Under the pieces are notes generated by a model. The model had not been told where the DNA came from. It saw nothing but the letters and a program-made list of their open reading frames with translations, and did no database searches. 64,000 nucleotides of DNA from CAZZDK01 sp964652235 (lineage in GTDB: Bacteria; Pseudomonadota; Alphaproteobacteria; UBA9219), in the NCBI GenBank assembly GCA_964652235.1, contig CAZZDK010000004.1, positions 49,160 through 113,159 on the forward strand. Reading direction: 5' to 3'. Below, one piece after another: positions 23,238 to 32,404 of the stretch. A program made the translations under genes and the position numbers. How positions within the stretch are numbered: position 1 is the first letter of the stretch; every line of letters begins with the position of its first letter.

Positions 23238-24446
23238 ATGCCTTCTTTCGCTTACCGCGCCGCGCATTCTTCGGGAAAGATTCACAAAGGCCGCATGGAG
23301 GCCGCGAACGAAAACGAGCTGGCCTTTTACCTGCGGCAACTCGATCTGGAGCTGATCCACGCGGAAAGCCGAAAGTCTTTTCCGTCTTCGCCCGTCCCTT
23401 CGGCACGGGCGGATCCGCGCGAGACGATTGTTTTATGCCTCCAACTCGAAGACCTGCTTCGCGCGGGTTTGCCGTTCGCCGAAGCTTTGGAAACGGTCCG
23501 CGCGACTCTTCCCGGCGGAAATCTCAGGGCGCCTCTTATGGCTATCGCGCAATCTCTTGCGGCCGGACGGTCGGCCTATGAAGCCTTCGCCGCGCACCCG
23601 CGGCTTTTCGATCCCGTTTTTCTCGCCATCTTGAAGGCGGGCGAAACAAGCGGCGATCTGGCGGAAACCTTCGCGCGCCTGGCCGCGCAACTTCGGGCGC
23701 AAGATAAAGCTAAACGCGCCTTGCGGCGGGCCTTGCGGTATCCTATGTTCCTGCTCGGCGTCGTCTTTCTCACGGCGAGCTTTATGATGGGATTCGTTGT
23801 GCCGGAAATTGTCAGTTTCCTCGCCGGTCTCGGCGTCGAACTTCCTTTGTTCACGCGCCTTTTAATCGGAAGCGCCGATCTGTTTGCCTCGCTCTGGTGG
23901 ACGCTTCCTCTCTTTACGATCGCAGGCGGCATGGCCCTGTATGTCGGGAGACGTTTCTCGACCGCCGTCGCCGAAAGAACGGACGGTTGGCTTCTTAAAG
24001 TTCCCGGTTTGGGACCGGTTTTGCGCAAACTCGCGCTGGCTCGCCTGACCTCTTCTTTCGCCCTTCTCTTGGCGAGCGGCCTGCCCTTGCCCCTCGCGTT
24101 TCAGACGGCTTCGGGAACGCTCGGCAACCGCTTTCTTACGGCCCTGGCCAAGGAAGCGTCCGCCCGGCTTGATACGGGTCTTTCCCTTTCGCAGGCGGCG
24201 GCTTCTTTGTTTCCGCCTCTTTCTGCGCAGATGATAAAGGTAGGGGAGAAAAGCGGCGCGATGGACGCGGCGCTTGCGCGGATCGCGGCGCAGAATGAGA
24301 CGGAAGCGCGGGAAGCCGCAGAGTCCTTTCTCGGCGCCCTGGAGCCTGGCCTGACGCTTTTGCTCGGCGCGTTTTTCGCCTGGATCGTCCTTGCGGTTTT
24401 GGGACCTGTTTATGGTTCTCTTGGCCCTTTGGCAAAGGGGATGTAA
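23238..24446 (+). CDS. GspF/PilC-type inner-membrane platform protein
   Basis: The 402-residue protein has the family duplication: two cytoplasmic helical domains ('QLEDLLRAGLPFAEALE', about residue 75, and 'ASGLPLPLAFQTASGTLG', about 280), each followed by membrane segments ('MFLLGVVFLTASFMMGFVVP', 'LLLGAFFAWIVLAVLGPVYG'). 'LKAGETSGDLAETFARLA' and 'VGEKSGAMDAALARIA' are typical PilC/GspF signature stretches. It anchors the ATPase. ATG 23238 follows the ATPase stop by 5 bases. Confidence 0.92.
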   Translation: MPSFAYRAAHSSGKIHKGRMEAANENELAFYLRQLDLELIHAESRKSFPSSPVPSARADPRETIVLCLQLEDLLRAGLPFAEALETVRATLPGGNLRAPLMAIAQSLAAGRSAYEAFAAHPRLFDPVFLAILKAGETSGDLAETFARLAAQLRAQDKAKRALRRALRYPMFLLGVVFLTASFMMGFVVPEIVSFLAGLGVELPLFTRLLIGSADLFASLWWTLPLFTIAGGMALYVGRRFSTAVAERTDGWLLKVPGLGPVLRKLALARLTSSFALLLASGLPLPLAFQTASGTLGNRFLTALAKEASARLDTGLSLSQAAASLFPPLSAQMIKVGEKSGAMDAALARIAAQNETEAREAAESFLGALEPGLTLLLGAFFAWIVLAVLGPVYGSLGPLAKGM

Positions 24447-24450
24447 CGCG

Positions 24451-25926
24451 ATGCTTTCCCGCGCCTTTATTCTTTTGATCGGCGACGATAGCGCGGTTCT
24501 TCTTCCGCCGCAGGGAAACGGAAAAGCCGCGCCCGTTTGGGCCGCCTCGCACGGCGGCGAAGACGCGGCGCCTTTGTTGAAAATTCTTGAATCCAGCCAC
24601 CGCGTCCCTGTCTTTATTTTAGCCGACACCCTGGCTCAAACCTGCAGGCGAGAGACGCTTCCTCCCGTCGGTTTTCTCGACAAACGAAAGCTTCTGGCGC
24701 GAAGAATGGAGCGGGGCGGGGGGAAAACCATTCTTAAGACCGCGCGGCTCGAGAGAAATGGTTTGGCCCTTTTCGCCGAAGCTGAATGCGAAGGGCCCAT
24801 CGGTCTGTGGCTCAGCCGCCTGGCCCCCATGAAAAATCCTTCGGGCGAAGTTTGTCTTCTGCCCCTTGAAAGCGCGACCATGGTGGAAAAACTAGCCCCT
24901 GCGGCGAGGGACGGCTGGGGCCTTTTGCTCTCCTGCCACAAGACAGGGGGCTTTCGTCAGATCGTGACGAAAAAGGGCGAGATGGTCTTCACGCGCCTGA
25001 CCCCGCCGTTGCCGCCCGAAGCGCACGCGGATTTCATCGCCCAAACCCTGGCGCAGGATATTCACGCCACAAGAGCTTACCTCGCGCGGACGGGCTTGGG
25101 CGAAGAGACGCCCCTTCATCTTGCGGCTATTCTTCCTTCCTCTCTGCATCAGGCCTTCGCGGGACAATCCCTTCCGGTGGCCGGTCGTCTTCTTTTTTCC
25201 CCGCGCGAGGCAGCCGCCCGTCTTGACCTCGCCCTGCCGCCCGGCCCTGAAAAGCCCGAAGCGGATATTGTCCATGCGCTTTGGCTGCAGAAAAAGGCCG
25301 CGCCCTTTTTGGCCCTTATCCGTCCTGAGCAGAAAAAAGAAAGACGCCTTGCTCGGCTTCGAAAAGCAGGAACCGGCCTTGCGGGCCTTCTTTTCCTGCT
25401 CGCTTTGGTCCAGCTTGGGATAAGCGGCCTGAATCTTTGGCGCCTCGCGCAGGAAAACGCCCTGTCTGAAAAGGAAACCGCCGCGCTCGAGGCCTCGTTC
25501 GAGCAGGCGCGCGCGACTCTCGCGCAGGAAGCGGAATCGCTCGCCCTTCTCCGCAAGGCCGTGGAAAGGCGTCGCCTTTTCGCCGCGAAACGAAAAGGGC
25601 CGGAAGAACTCGTCGCGCTGGCGGCAAAAGCCATGAGCCCCTCGGCCAAAGCCGTCTCTCTCGTCTGGCAGAACGACGAGCTGAAGCTCGACCTGCTTTT
25701 AAGAGCGGAGGATATCCGGCCTCGTCTCGACGATCTGACGCGCCAAAGAATCACGCGCGATTTTGATAACGTAGCCCTTATGATGCGCGGCGCGATGCCG
25801 GGTTACGACGTGCGGATCGTCCGTTATCCCTTCCCCAACCTGCCCGGCGAGACCATCACGAACAAAGCAAACGGCGCTTCGACGGCGCCTGTTGCGACTT
25901 TTTCGATTCGCAAGGAGTCGCCATGA
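24451..25926 (+). CDS. Pilus/secretion inner-membrane protein, MshI/GspL/PilM-N-like
   Basis: The 491-residue protein has a long cytoplasmic part (1-300), one membrane helix (about 309-328, 'GLAGLLFLLALVQLGISGLN'), a coiled coil (about 332-375) and a periplasmic ferredoxin-like end. This layout and its place in the operon fit the GspL or fused PilM-PilN (MshI/BfpC) component that links the ATPase to the periplasmic parts. I do not see a clear actin-type ATP motif, so the assignment rests on topology and context. It overlaps the next gene by 4 bases. Confidence 0.6.
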   Translation: MLSRAFILLIGDDSAVLLPPQGNGKAAPVWAASHGGEDAAPLLKILESSHRVPVFILADTLAQTCRRETLPPVGFLDKRKLLARRMERGGGKTILKTARLERNGLALFAEAECEGPIGLWLSRLAPMKNPSGEVCLLPLESATMVEKLAPAARDGWGLLLSCHKTGGFRQIVTKKGEMVFTRLTPPLPPEAHADFIAQTLAQDIHATRAYLARTGLGEETPLHLAAILPSSLHQAFAGQSLPVAGRLLFSPREAAARLDLALPPGPEKPEADIVHALWLQKKAAPFLALIRPEQKKERRLARLRKAGTGLAGLLFLLALVQLGISGLNLWRLAQENALSEKETAALEASFEQARATLAQEAESLALLRKAVERRRLFAAKRKGPEELVALAAKAMSPSAKAVSLVWQNDELKLDLLLRAEDIRPRLDDLTRQRITRDFDNVALMMRGAMPGYDVRIVRYPFPNLPGETITNKANGASTAPVATFSIRKESP

Positions 25927-26525
25927 ACAAAGATATCCTGAGGCCGCACATCGCCTGGCTGTCCGTTCTGACGGCGAGCCTATTTCTTTTGGCGCTTACC
26001 CCGGCTGTCTCGACGCGAATACAGGAAGCGCTTGAGAAAGAACGGACCCATAGAATTGCCAAGCACGCCGCGCTTTCGGCCCGGATCGAACAATGGAAGG
26101 CGGACGCAAAAGAAGCGCGGGAACTGGCCGCCGCGCTCGGAAACGAAGACGTCGAAGCCATGATCGCGCCGTCAAGCAGAACGGACATGGCCGCCCAGCT
26201 TGAGCCCCTGGCCGACGCCGCCCGCCTGACGCGCCTGATTTATACGCTCGGCCCGGAAACACCCTGGAGCGGCGATCCCGCTTTTCCGGGCATGGAAGGC
26301 ATCGCCCAGAGTCGTTTGACTCTCGAAGCCGAGGCGCCGACGGACGCGGACATTTTCGTTTTTCTGAAAAGCCTTTCCGGCCTGCCGGGACGAATGGATT
26401 TGGAGCGTCTTTCCATCGAAAGGATCGGCGGCCCCGAAAGACAGACGATCGGCGCCATAAACCTTCGCTTCAAGGCCGAGATTCTCTGGATCGCGAACGA
26501 ATCAAAGGGGGGCCATGCGCGATGA
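25923..26525 (+). CDS. PilO/MshJ/GspM-like inner-membrane protein
   Basis: The 200-residue protein has one N-terminal membrane segment ('IAWLSVLTASLFLLALTPAV'), a coiled-coil stretch ('IQEALEKERTHRIAKHAALS', about 32-70) and a periplasmic alpha/beta domain ('RLTLEAEAPTDADIFVFLKS', 'GAINLRFKAEILWI'), the layout of PilO, MshJ and GspM. It starts by ATGA overlap with the MshI-like gene and ends in an ATGA overlap with the next gene, so the three are coupled. No sequence signature is strong enough to choose among families. Confidence 0.6.
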   Translation: MNKDILRPHIAWLSVLTASLFLLALTPAVSTRIQEALEKERTHRIAKHAALSARIEQWKADAKEARELAAALGNEDVEAMIAPSSRTDMAAQLEPLADAARLTRLIYTLGPETPWSGDPAFPGMEGIAQSRLTLEAEAPTDADIFVFLKSLSGLPGRMDLERLSIERIGGPERQTIGAINLRFKAEILWIANESKGGHAR

Positions 26526-26917
26526 AAATCCTTTTCTCGCTTGTCCTGGCAATTTTTTTCCTTTCCGCCGCCGCGAGGGCCGAGGAGGAGGCTCCCTCCC
26601 CCTTCTTTTCAAGCGCGGAAATCCGCGCCATCGACGCCGAGGTTGCCGAAAGGCCGGAAAACCCGGCAGATCCAAGCCCCAAACGGCTCTATCTGGACAG
26701 CCTTCTTTATGTCGGTCCCTCCCAATGGAGCGCCTGGTTGCAGGGCGAAAGATGGACGCCGGAGACAAAGAATCCGGAGCTTAAAATCGTCGCCGCCTCG
26801 CCCGAAGGTCTGCGGTTACGTTTAGAACCGCCGCTCGTAAAGACGGGGGTCGAAATCTTCCTCGCGCCGCACCAGAGCTATGACCTGACCAGCGGAAAGG
26901 TTGTGGAGGGACGGTAA
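26522..26917 (+). CDS. Small secreted protein, MshK/PilP/GspC-like
   Basis: This 131-residue protein has a signal peptide ('FSLVLAIFFLSAAARA', then EEEAP) and a beta-rich end: 'LYLDSLLYVGPSQWSAWLQG', 'KIVAASPEGLRLRLEPP', 'VEIFLAPHQSYDLTSGKV'. MshK, PilP and GspC have a similar HR domain with a W-W-NG-x pattern that contacts the secretin. As last gene of the operon, coupled by ATGA overlap, it is likely the periplasmic connector. The convergent RidA gene ends 7 bases further. Confidence 0.55.
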   Translation: MKILFSLVLAIFFLSAAARAEEEAPSPFFSSAEIRAIDAEVAERPENPADPSPKRLYLDSLLYVGPSQWSAWLQGERWTPETKNPELKIVAASPEGLRLRLEPPLVKTGVEIFLAPHQSYDLTSGKVVEGR

Positions 26918-26924
26918 AAACTTC

Positions 26925-27332
26925 CTATTTTTCCGTCACGGCGACGACTTCTATTTCGACGCAGCAGCCTTCTTTCACGAGCTTGCTGACTTCCAGAAGG
27001 GTGCTGACGGGTCTGGCCGCCTCAAGATAGCGATTGCGTATCGGCGAGACTTTTGAAAAATCTTTTATATCGGTAAGAAAAATCTGGACCTTGACCACAT
27101 CATTCAGCGAAGCGTTCCCGGCGGCTAGAATTTTTTTAATGTTCTCGAAAACGAACTCTGTCTGGGTAGCTGCATCGTTCGGCGCGACGACCGCGCCCTT
27201 TTCGTCCATGGCGATTTGCCCGGTCACAAAGATCATGCGGGAGGTTGGTGTAAGCTTAACCGAGAGCCCGTGGGAATAAGCCCCCATCGTCGGCGTAAAA
27301 TTTTCGGGAACGATCTGGGCGCGGTCGGACAT
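26925..27332 (-). CDS. RidA/YjgF-family reactive-intermediate deaminase
   Basis: The 135-residue protein matches RidA-type enamine/imine deaminases: 'MIFVTGQIAMDEKGAVVAPN', 'FVFENIKKILAAGNASLNDV', 'VKVQIFLTDIKDF', 'RNRYLEAARPVSTLLEVSKL'. The Arg of 'ARPVST' and the late Glu of 'VEIEVVAV' correspond to the active-site region of the family. The likely start is ATG 27332 ('MSDRAQIVPENF'), not the 11 codons before it. tRNA-Thr follows upstream on the same strand. Confidence 0.88.
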   Translation of the reverse strand: MSDRAQIVPENFTPTMGAYSHGLSVKLTPTSRMIFVTGQIAMDEKGAVVAPNDAATQTEFVFENIKKILAAGNASLNDVVKVQIFLTDIKDFSKVSPIRNRYLEAARPVSTLLEVSKLVKEGCCVEIEVVAVTEK

Positions 27333-27379
27333 GAGAAAAGCCTTTCTATAGAAGATTACGACCACGCCGAACCGCAGCG

Positions 27380-27455
27380 TGGTGCCCCCAGAGAGACTTG
27401 AACTCCCGACCTACTGATTACAAATCAGTTGCTCTACCAACTGAGCTATAGGGGC
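27380..27455 (-). tRNA. tRNA-Thr (anticodon TGT)
   Basis: On the minus strand a full cloverleaf of 76 bases including CCA is seen. The acceptor is GCCCCTA with TGGGGGC, the D arm GCTCAGTTGGTAGAGC, the anticodon arm CTGATTTGTAATCAG with anticodon TGT, and the T arm GGGAGTTCAAGTCTCTC. Anticodon UGU reads ACA and other threonine codons. Confidence 0.97.
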
Positions 27456-27532
27456 TTCAGGCGAAACGCCTGTTTCATAACAGGAAACCGGGCCTCTTGT
27501 CATCCCCTCTAAGACCCTCTAATCCTTAAATC

Positions 27533-27955
27533 ATGCGCCCTTTTCTTTCTCTCCTGATCGCGATTCTCCTCCTTTCCGGCTGCGTTGCGGCCCCGCCGCC
27601 CGGCCCCGCCCGCTTTATCCAGCCGACCAAACCCGGCGGGCGCCTGTGCGCCGTTCAATGTCGCGAGGCCTTCGCCCATTGCGAGGAGGGCTGCGCGCTC
27701 GAACAAAAGGCCTGCACCAACGACCTCCAGGCCCAGGCCATAAGGGATTATGAATCTCATGTTCGCGAGCAGTTCAAATCCCACCGCCCGCCGGAGCTTC
27801 GCCCCAGCGATTTCGAAAAGCTTGAATCGTGCGAACCGGCCTTGTGCATGAAAACCTGCCGGACCGGCTATCGTTCCTGTTTTGAATCCTGCGGCGGCTC
27901 TGTCGAAGGCGGCGCGGAAGGCAGCCCCCTCCCCTTTGAAAGGACGGTCCGATGA
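27533..27955 (+). CDS. Cys-rich lipoprotein of unknown function
   Basis: The 140-residue protein starts 'MRPFLSLLIAILLLSGC', a lipoprotein signal (lipobox LSGC, Cys17). Ten more cysteines follow in short groups ('CAVQC', 'CEEGC', 'CMKTC', 'CFESC') with C-x3-C spacing, suggesting a helical disulfide hairpin repeat (C-x3-C pairs as in CHCH-like folds). It overlaps the pyk start by ATGA. I do not recognise the family; link to pyruvate kinase is positional only. Confidence 0.6.
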   Translation: MRPFLSLLIAILLLSGCVAAPPPGPARFIQPTKPGGRLCAVQCREAFAHCEEGCALEQKACTNDLQAQAIRDYESHVREQFKSHRPPELRPSDFEKLESCEPALCMKTCRTGYRSCFESCGGSVEGGAEGSPLPFERTVR

Positions 27956-29412
27956 AAAAGGGGCCGCCGCGCGAAAGAAGGACGAAAATCGTCGCCACGC
28001 TTGGCCCCTCGTCTTCAAGCGAGGAAAAAATCCGCGCTCTTTTCAAGGCGGGCGTGGACGTGTTTCGCCTGAACTTCAGCCACGGCACGGCGGACGATCA
28101 TCGCGCCCGCATGGCGCTTATCCGGAAAATCGAAGCCGAGGCCGGACGCGCCGTCGCGGTCCTGGCGGACCTGCAAGGCCCTAAATTGCGCTTGGGGCTC
28201 TTCAAGGATTCTGGCGCCGACATCGCAGCAGGCCAAGAATTTCGCCTCGACCTCGACCCGACCCCCGGCGACGAGCGGCGCGCGCCCCTGCCCCATCCTG
28301 AGATTTTCGCGGCGCTTGAGCCGGGAGCGCCGCTTCTGCTCGACGACGGCAAGGTGCGCCTGCGCGTGCGGGAATGCGGCGCCGATTACGCGCTGACCGT
28401 CGTGGAGGCTGGCCACAGGCTTTCCGACCGCAAGGGCGTCAACGTTCCGGGCGCCATCCTTCCTCTTTCCTCTTTGACGGAAAAAGACCTCGCTGATCTG
28501 GATACGGCCCTCGAACTGGGCGCGGATTGGATCGGCCTGTCCTTCGTTCAAAGGCCGGAAGACGTTTCCGAAGCGAAAAAACGCATTGCCGGAAGGGCTG
28601 CCATCTTGGCCAAGCTGGAAAAGCCTTCCGCGATTAAGGCGCTCGTGCCGATTTTGGAACAGGCCGACGGGGTCATGATCGCGCGAGGCGATCTGGGCGT
28701 GGAAATGCCGCTTGAAGACGTGCCCCGTACGCAAAAACGCATTTTGCGGGAAGCCCGCCGAATCGGCAAGCCTGTGATCGTGGCGACGCAAATGCTGGAA
28801 TCCATGATCGTGAACCCCATGCCGACGCGCGCCGAAGCTTCGGATGTCGCCGCCGCCGTTTACGACGGCGCCGATGCCGTCATGCTTTCGGCAGAAACGG
28901 CCAGCGGCAACTATCCCCTTGAGGCTGTCGAAATGATGGACCGCATTATCCGGCGCACGGAAGCGGATTTGTCCTTTTACACCGGGCTTTCGGCGGAACA
29001 TCCGATCCCGCAGCACACGGGTCCGGACGCCATCACGGTAGCGGCGCGGCAAGTCGCGGAAACCATCGAGGCCAGCGCGATTATTACCTACACAACCTCC
29101 GGCTCCACGACTTTGCGGGCCGCGCGGGAAAGACCCGCCGCCCCTATCTTGGGCCTGACCCCCAGTTTGAAAACGGCCCGACGGCTCGCCCTTTCCTTCG
29201 GTGTCCATGCGGTCCATACGGCGGACGTGGAGACCTTCGGCGAAATGGTCGGCAAAGCCGTCCGTCTGGCTTACTTCCACGGCCTGGCCCGCATCGGCGA
29301 TAAGGTGGTCATCACGGCGGGCGTTCCCTTCGGTACGCCTGGCAGCACGAACATCCTGCGGATCGCCGTCATCAAACAGGAAGCTTTCGAACCGCACGAG
29401 ATGGATTCATGA
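27952..29412 (+). CDS. pyk: Pyruvate kinase
   Basis: Makes pyruvate and ATP from phosphoenolpyruvate and ADP, the last step of glycolysis. The 486-residue sequence has 'TKIVATLGPSS', 'VFRLNFSHGTADDHRAR', 'ADLQGPKLRLG', 'ILAKLEKPSAIKAL', 'GVMIARGDLGVEMPLEDVP', 'VATQMLESMI' and 'PTRAEASDVAAAVYDGADAV', covering the active site and the metal-binding residues. The C-terminal allosteric domain is complete. It overlaps the gene before it and the TPR gene after it (both ATGA), so three genes are translated together. Confidence 0.97.
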   Translation: MKKGPPRERRTKIVATLGPSSSSEEKIRALFKAGVDVFRLNFSHGTADDHRARMALIRKIEAEAGRAVAVLADLQGPKLRLGLFKDSGADIAAGQEFRLDLDPTPGDERRAPLPHPEIFAALEPGAPLLLDDGKVRLRVRECGADYALTVVEAGHRLSDRKGVNVPGAILPLSSLTEKDLADLDTALELGADWIGLSFVQRPEDVSEAKKRIAGRAAILAKLEKPSAIKALVPILEQADGVMIARGDLGVEMPLEDVPRTQKRILREARRIGKPVIVATQMLESMIVNPMPTRAEASDVAAAVYDGADAVMLSAETASGNYPLEAVEMMDRIIRRTEADLSFYTGLSAEHPIPQHTGPDAITVAARQVAETIEASAIITYTTSGSTTLRAARERPAAPILGLTPSLKTARRLALSFGVHAVHTADVETFGEMVGKAVRLAYFHGLARIGDKVVITAGVPFGTPGSTNILRIAVIKQEAFEPHEMDS

Positions 29413-31202
29413 CCTCCGGGCGGCTTCGGGAAGCGCTTGAGGCGCACAGGCGCGGCGATTTGATTGCCGCCGAAGAAGGCTATCGCGCGGCGCTGGCGGA
29501 AACCCCCGACGACCCGGACGCCCTGGCCCTTTGGGGCGTGGCGCTGGACGGCCTCGGCAGGAAGGAAGAGGCGCTGGCTGCCGTTCGCCGCGCCATCGCG
29601 CGCGATCCGACGGCGGCGCTTTTCCGGCTTCATCTCGGCAATATGCTCGCTGCCGCAGGCGATGGACCTGGCGCGGTAGAAGCCTTTCGCGAGGCCGCCG
29701 TCTTAGAGCCGCGCTCGGCGGATATTTTCTACAATCTCGGCAACGCGCTGCGCCAGGAAGGAAAAACGGACGAGGCGAAAGAGGCCTATCTTGAATCCAT
29801 CCGGCTCGCTCCCGATCACGCCCTGGCGCGCAACAACCTCGCTATCGTTTACGAGAAGCGCAAAGATTACGCGAAGGCGACGATTCTTTTGGAAGAGGTC
29901 GTTCGGATCGCGCCGCATTATTTGGACGGCTGGCTCAATCTTTCCGGCATGGCCGAAAAAAACGGCGATTACGTCCGCGCGCTCGAAGCGGCGGAAAAAG
30001 CGCGCCTGATAGCCCCGGGCCACGCCAAGCCCTGGTTCGGGATCGGCGTGGCGCTTAACCGGATGGGTCGGAACGAAGAGGCCTTAAAGGCCTATCTCGA
30101 ATCCGTCCGGCTCGACCCTCTGCAAGAAGACGTGTGGGACAACATCGGTCAGACCTATCAACTGCTGAACCGTCTGGACGAGGCGGAAAAGGCGTTTCGC
30201 GAGTGCATCGCCCGCGCGGGACAGACGATCCCGGACGAAGATTCCCGCCGCGTGGACGAAAGCGAATATGGCGGACGCCATTGGCATCTGGCGCTTTTGG
30301 AGCTTCTCAAGGGCGACTATAAACGCGGCTTTGCGCGATATAGGGCGCGGTTCAAAGACGTCGAAGGCCTGGCGCGCGAAGCCTGGCCGCGCCCGCTCTG
30401 GCAAGGCGAAGGCCTTGCGGGCAAAAAGATTCTCGTGATGGACGAACAGGGCATGGGCGATTGCCTGATGATGGCGCGTTATCTGCCCTTGCTCAAAGAA
30501 CGCGGCGCGCACGTAAAGTTCTACATCGCCGCCGCGCTTGCGCCTTTATTCGAAGGCTGGCGCGGCGCGGACGAGATTATCCCGAAAGGCCAAAAAATCC
30601 CGGATTTTGATTTTTACGCCTCGATCTTCGATCTGCCTTACGTCTTCGGCACGACGCTTGAGAGCGTACCGGCTCAAGTTCCCTACCTGCCTGTCCTTCC
30701 CCCCGATAAGGAAACCGCGTTGCCGAGCGACGGGCGGCCCAAAATCGGCGTCGTCTGGGCCGGAACCCCTCTTCATAAACATGATCTGAAACGCAGCCTG
30801 CCGCTCGTTTTTTTCAAGGCTCTTTTCGAAGAAAAAGGCGTCCGCTTCTACAGCTTCAACCGCGACAAACGCGAAGGCGACGATGAAATCCTTTCGGCCT
30901 GCGACGTGATCGACCTCGCGCCGCGCCTGCGCCATTTCGGCGACAGCGCCAGGCTGATGGGCCAGATGGATTTGATTATTTCCTGCGATACCGCGACGGC
31001 ACATTTGGCAGGCGGTCTGGGCAAACCGGTCTGGACCCTGCTGCCCTTTGCGCCGGATTGGCGCTGGCTCCTGGATCGCGAAGACAGCCCCTGGTACCCC
31101 ACCATGCGCCTTTTCCGGCAAAAAACGCCGGGCGACTGGACAGAGGTCATAGAGAGGCTTCGCTCGGCTCTGTCTCAGGGCTTGTCTCGCGCCAGTTGGT
31201 GA
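29409..31202 (+). CDS. TPR protein with C-terminal GT9/heptosyltransferase-like domain
   Basis: The 597-residue protein begins with about eight TPR units (residues 1-270, for example 'AEEGYRAALAETPDDPDALA', 'IFYNLGNALRQEGKTDEAKE'). The second part, after 'KILVMDEQGMGDCLMMARYL', runs to 'KIGVVWAGTPLHKHDLKRSL', 'LIISCDTATAHLAGGLGKPV' and 'TLLPFAPDWRWLL', a pattern of bacterial TPR-linked glycosyltransferases of the GT9/heptosyltransferase fold. It is coupled to pyk. Acceptor and sugar are unknown. The last 56 bases overlap the convergent EAL gene. Confidence 0.78.
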   Translation: MTSGRLREALEAHRRGDLIAAEEGYRAALAETPDDPDALALWGVALDGLGRKEEALAAVRRAIARDPTAALFRLHLGNMLAAAGDGPGAVEAFREAAVLEPRSADIFYNLGNALRQEGKTDEAKEAYLESIRLAPDHALARNNLAIVYEKRKDYAKATILLEEVVRIAPHYLDGWLNLSGMAEKNGDYVRALEAAEKARLIAPGHAKPWFGIGVALNRMGRNEEALKAYLESVRLDPLQEDVWDNIGQTYQLLNRLDEAEKAFRECIARAGQTIPDEDSRRVDESEYGGRHWHLALLELLKGDYKRGFARYRARFKDVEGLAREAWPRPLWQGEGLAGKKILVMDEQGMGDCLMMARYLPLLKERGAHVKFYIAAALAPLFEGWRGADEIIPKGQKIPDFDFYASIFDLPYVFGTTLESVPAQVPYLPVLPPDKETALPSDGRPKIGVVWAGTPLHKHDLKRSLPLVFFKALFEEKGVRFYSFNRDKREGDDEILSACDVIDLAPRLRHFGDSARLMGQMDLIISCDTATAHLAGGLGKPVWTLLPFAPDWRWLLDREDSPWYPTMRLFRQKTPGDWTEVIERLRSALSQGLSRASW

Positions 31203-32325
31203 GCCAGCGGTTGAACTCTTTGGCGGGCATGGGTTTGGCCATATAGAAACCCTGGGCGAAATCGCAGTTACGTTCCGCCAGCATCCGCCAAATGCGAACG
31301 TCTTCCACGCCCTCAGCCGTCACTTTAAGACCCAGATTGTGGCCAAGGTCGATCACAGAATTGACGATCACGGTGTAATCGCGGTTGTTCGCCATATCCA
31401 GAACGAAGCTTTTGTCGATCTTCATCTCGCTGAACGGCATTCTTTGCAGCTCGCGCAGGGAGGAATGGCCCGTCCCGAAATCGTCGATGGAGACGCCGAT
31501 GTTTCGAATGCGCATCCGCAGAAGAACGTCCATCGTTCGCGTCACGTCGCGCATGGCCTCCGTCTCGGTGACTTCAAGAATCAGCTTTTCAGGAGGCACT
31601 TGCTGCTGGGCGCATAAATCCACGATACGATCCGGCAGAGAAAGCTCTAAAAGCGAAGAGGCCGTCACGTTGATCGAGACCGTCAAATCCTCGCCCGCAT
31701 GGTGCCATTTGGCGACCTGGTGGATCGCGGTTGTGAGGACGTGCTCGGTCATGGGGGGCATAAGCCCCTCCTTGATGATTTCATCGAGAAACTCAGCAGG
31801 CGGCAGAATGCCGCGCGTCGGATGCGCCCATCGGATCAAGGCCTCGGCGCCTTTGACGCGGCGCGTGGCCATCTCGATGATCGGCTGGTAATAAAGGATA
31901 AGCTGGCCGAGCGCGAGCGCCTGCGCGATGTCCGCGCCCACCACGTCGCGATTGTTGCCCGCCGAAAGCTGATCGAGCGTCGCGCGCAAAAGAGCCATGT
32001 CCACCGGCTTTTCGAACGCCGCGACGACGTCAAGTCCGTGCGCGCTGCCCAAACGCCGGGCGCTGTTCAAAACGCGCGCGTCGCTGCCGCTCATCAGGCA
32101 AATCTTGGCTTCCTTGACGCGATCGACCAGAACGCGCAAAAGCTCCACGCCGTCGGTGCCCGGCATCATAAGGTCAAGCAGGATGACGTCGGGCTTAAAG
32201 GCCTCAAGCTTGGCCGGAACGAGCGCGGGGTCGCAAATAGAGGCCGTCTCGAACCCCCGCGATTCCGCAATTTCGGCAATGGTTTCGCAGACGTCTTCCT
32301 CGTCGTCGATCACTAAAACACGCAT
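31147..32325 (-). CDS. Response regulator with EAL c-di-GMP phosphodiesterase domain
   Basis: The 392-residue protein has an N-terminal receiver (1-120, phospho-Asp in 'DVILLDLMMPGTDG', Lys in 'FEKPV') and an EAL domain from about 135. Catalytic residues are all present: 'GAEALIRW', 'SINVTASSL', 'LEVTETEAM', 'SIDDFGTGHSS', 'MKIDKSF', 'TAEGVE' and 'QGFYMAKPMP'. It should therefore hydrolyse c-di-GMP when phosphorylated. It sits 79 bases after the hybrid kinase on the same strand, its likely partner. GAGGACC precedes the ATG. Confidence 0.92.
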   Translation of the reverse strand: MRVLVIDDEEDVCETIAEIAESRGFETASICDPALVPAKLEAFKPDVILLDLMMPGTDGVELLRVLVDRVKEAKICLMSGSDARVLNSARRLGSAHGLDVVAAFEKPVDMALLRATLDQLSAGNNRDVVGADIAQALALGQLILYYQPIIEMATRRVKGAEALIRWAHPTRGILPPAEFLDEIIKEGLMPPMTEHVLTTAIHQVAKWHHAGEDLTVSINVTASSLLELSLPDRIVDLCAQQQVPPEKLILEVTETEAMRDVTRTMDVLLRMRIRNIGVSIDDFGTGHSSLRELQRMPFSEMKIDKSFVLDMANNRDYTVIVNSVIDLGHNLGLKVTAEGVEDVRIWRMLAERNCDFAQGFYMAKPMPAKEFNRWLTNWRETSPETEPSEASL

Positions 32326-32404
32326 GGCTTGGTCCTCAAAGGCGGCTCAAAAGGAAGGCGGGGGGCGATAGAGCCGAATCGGCCCTGCCTATATTGCTCT
32401 GACG

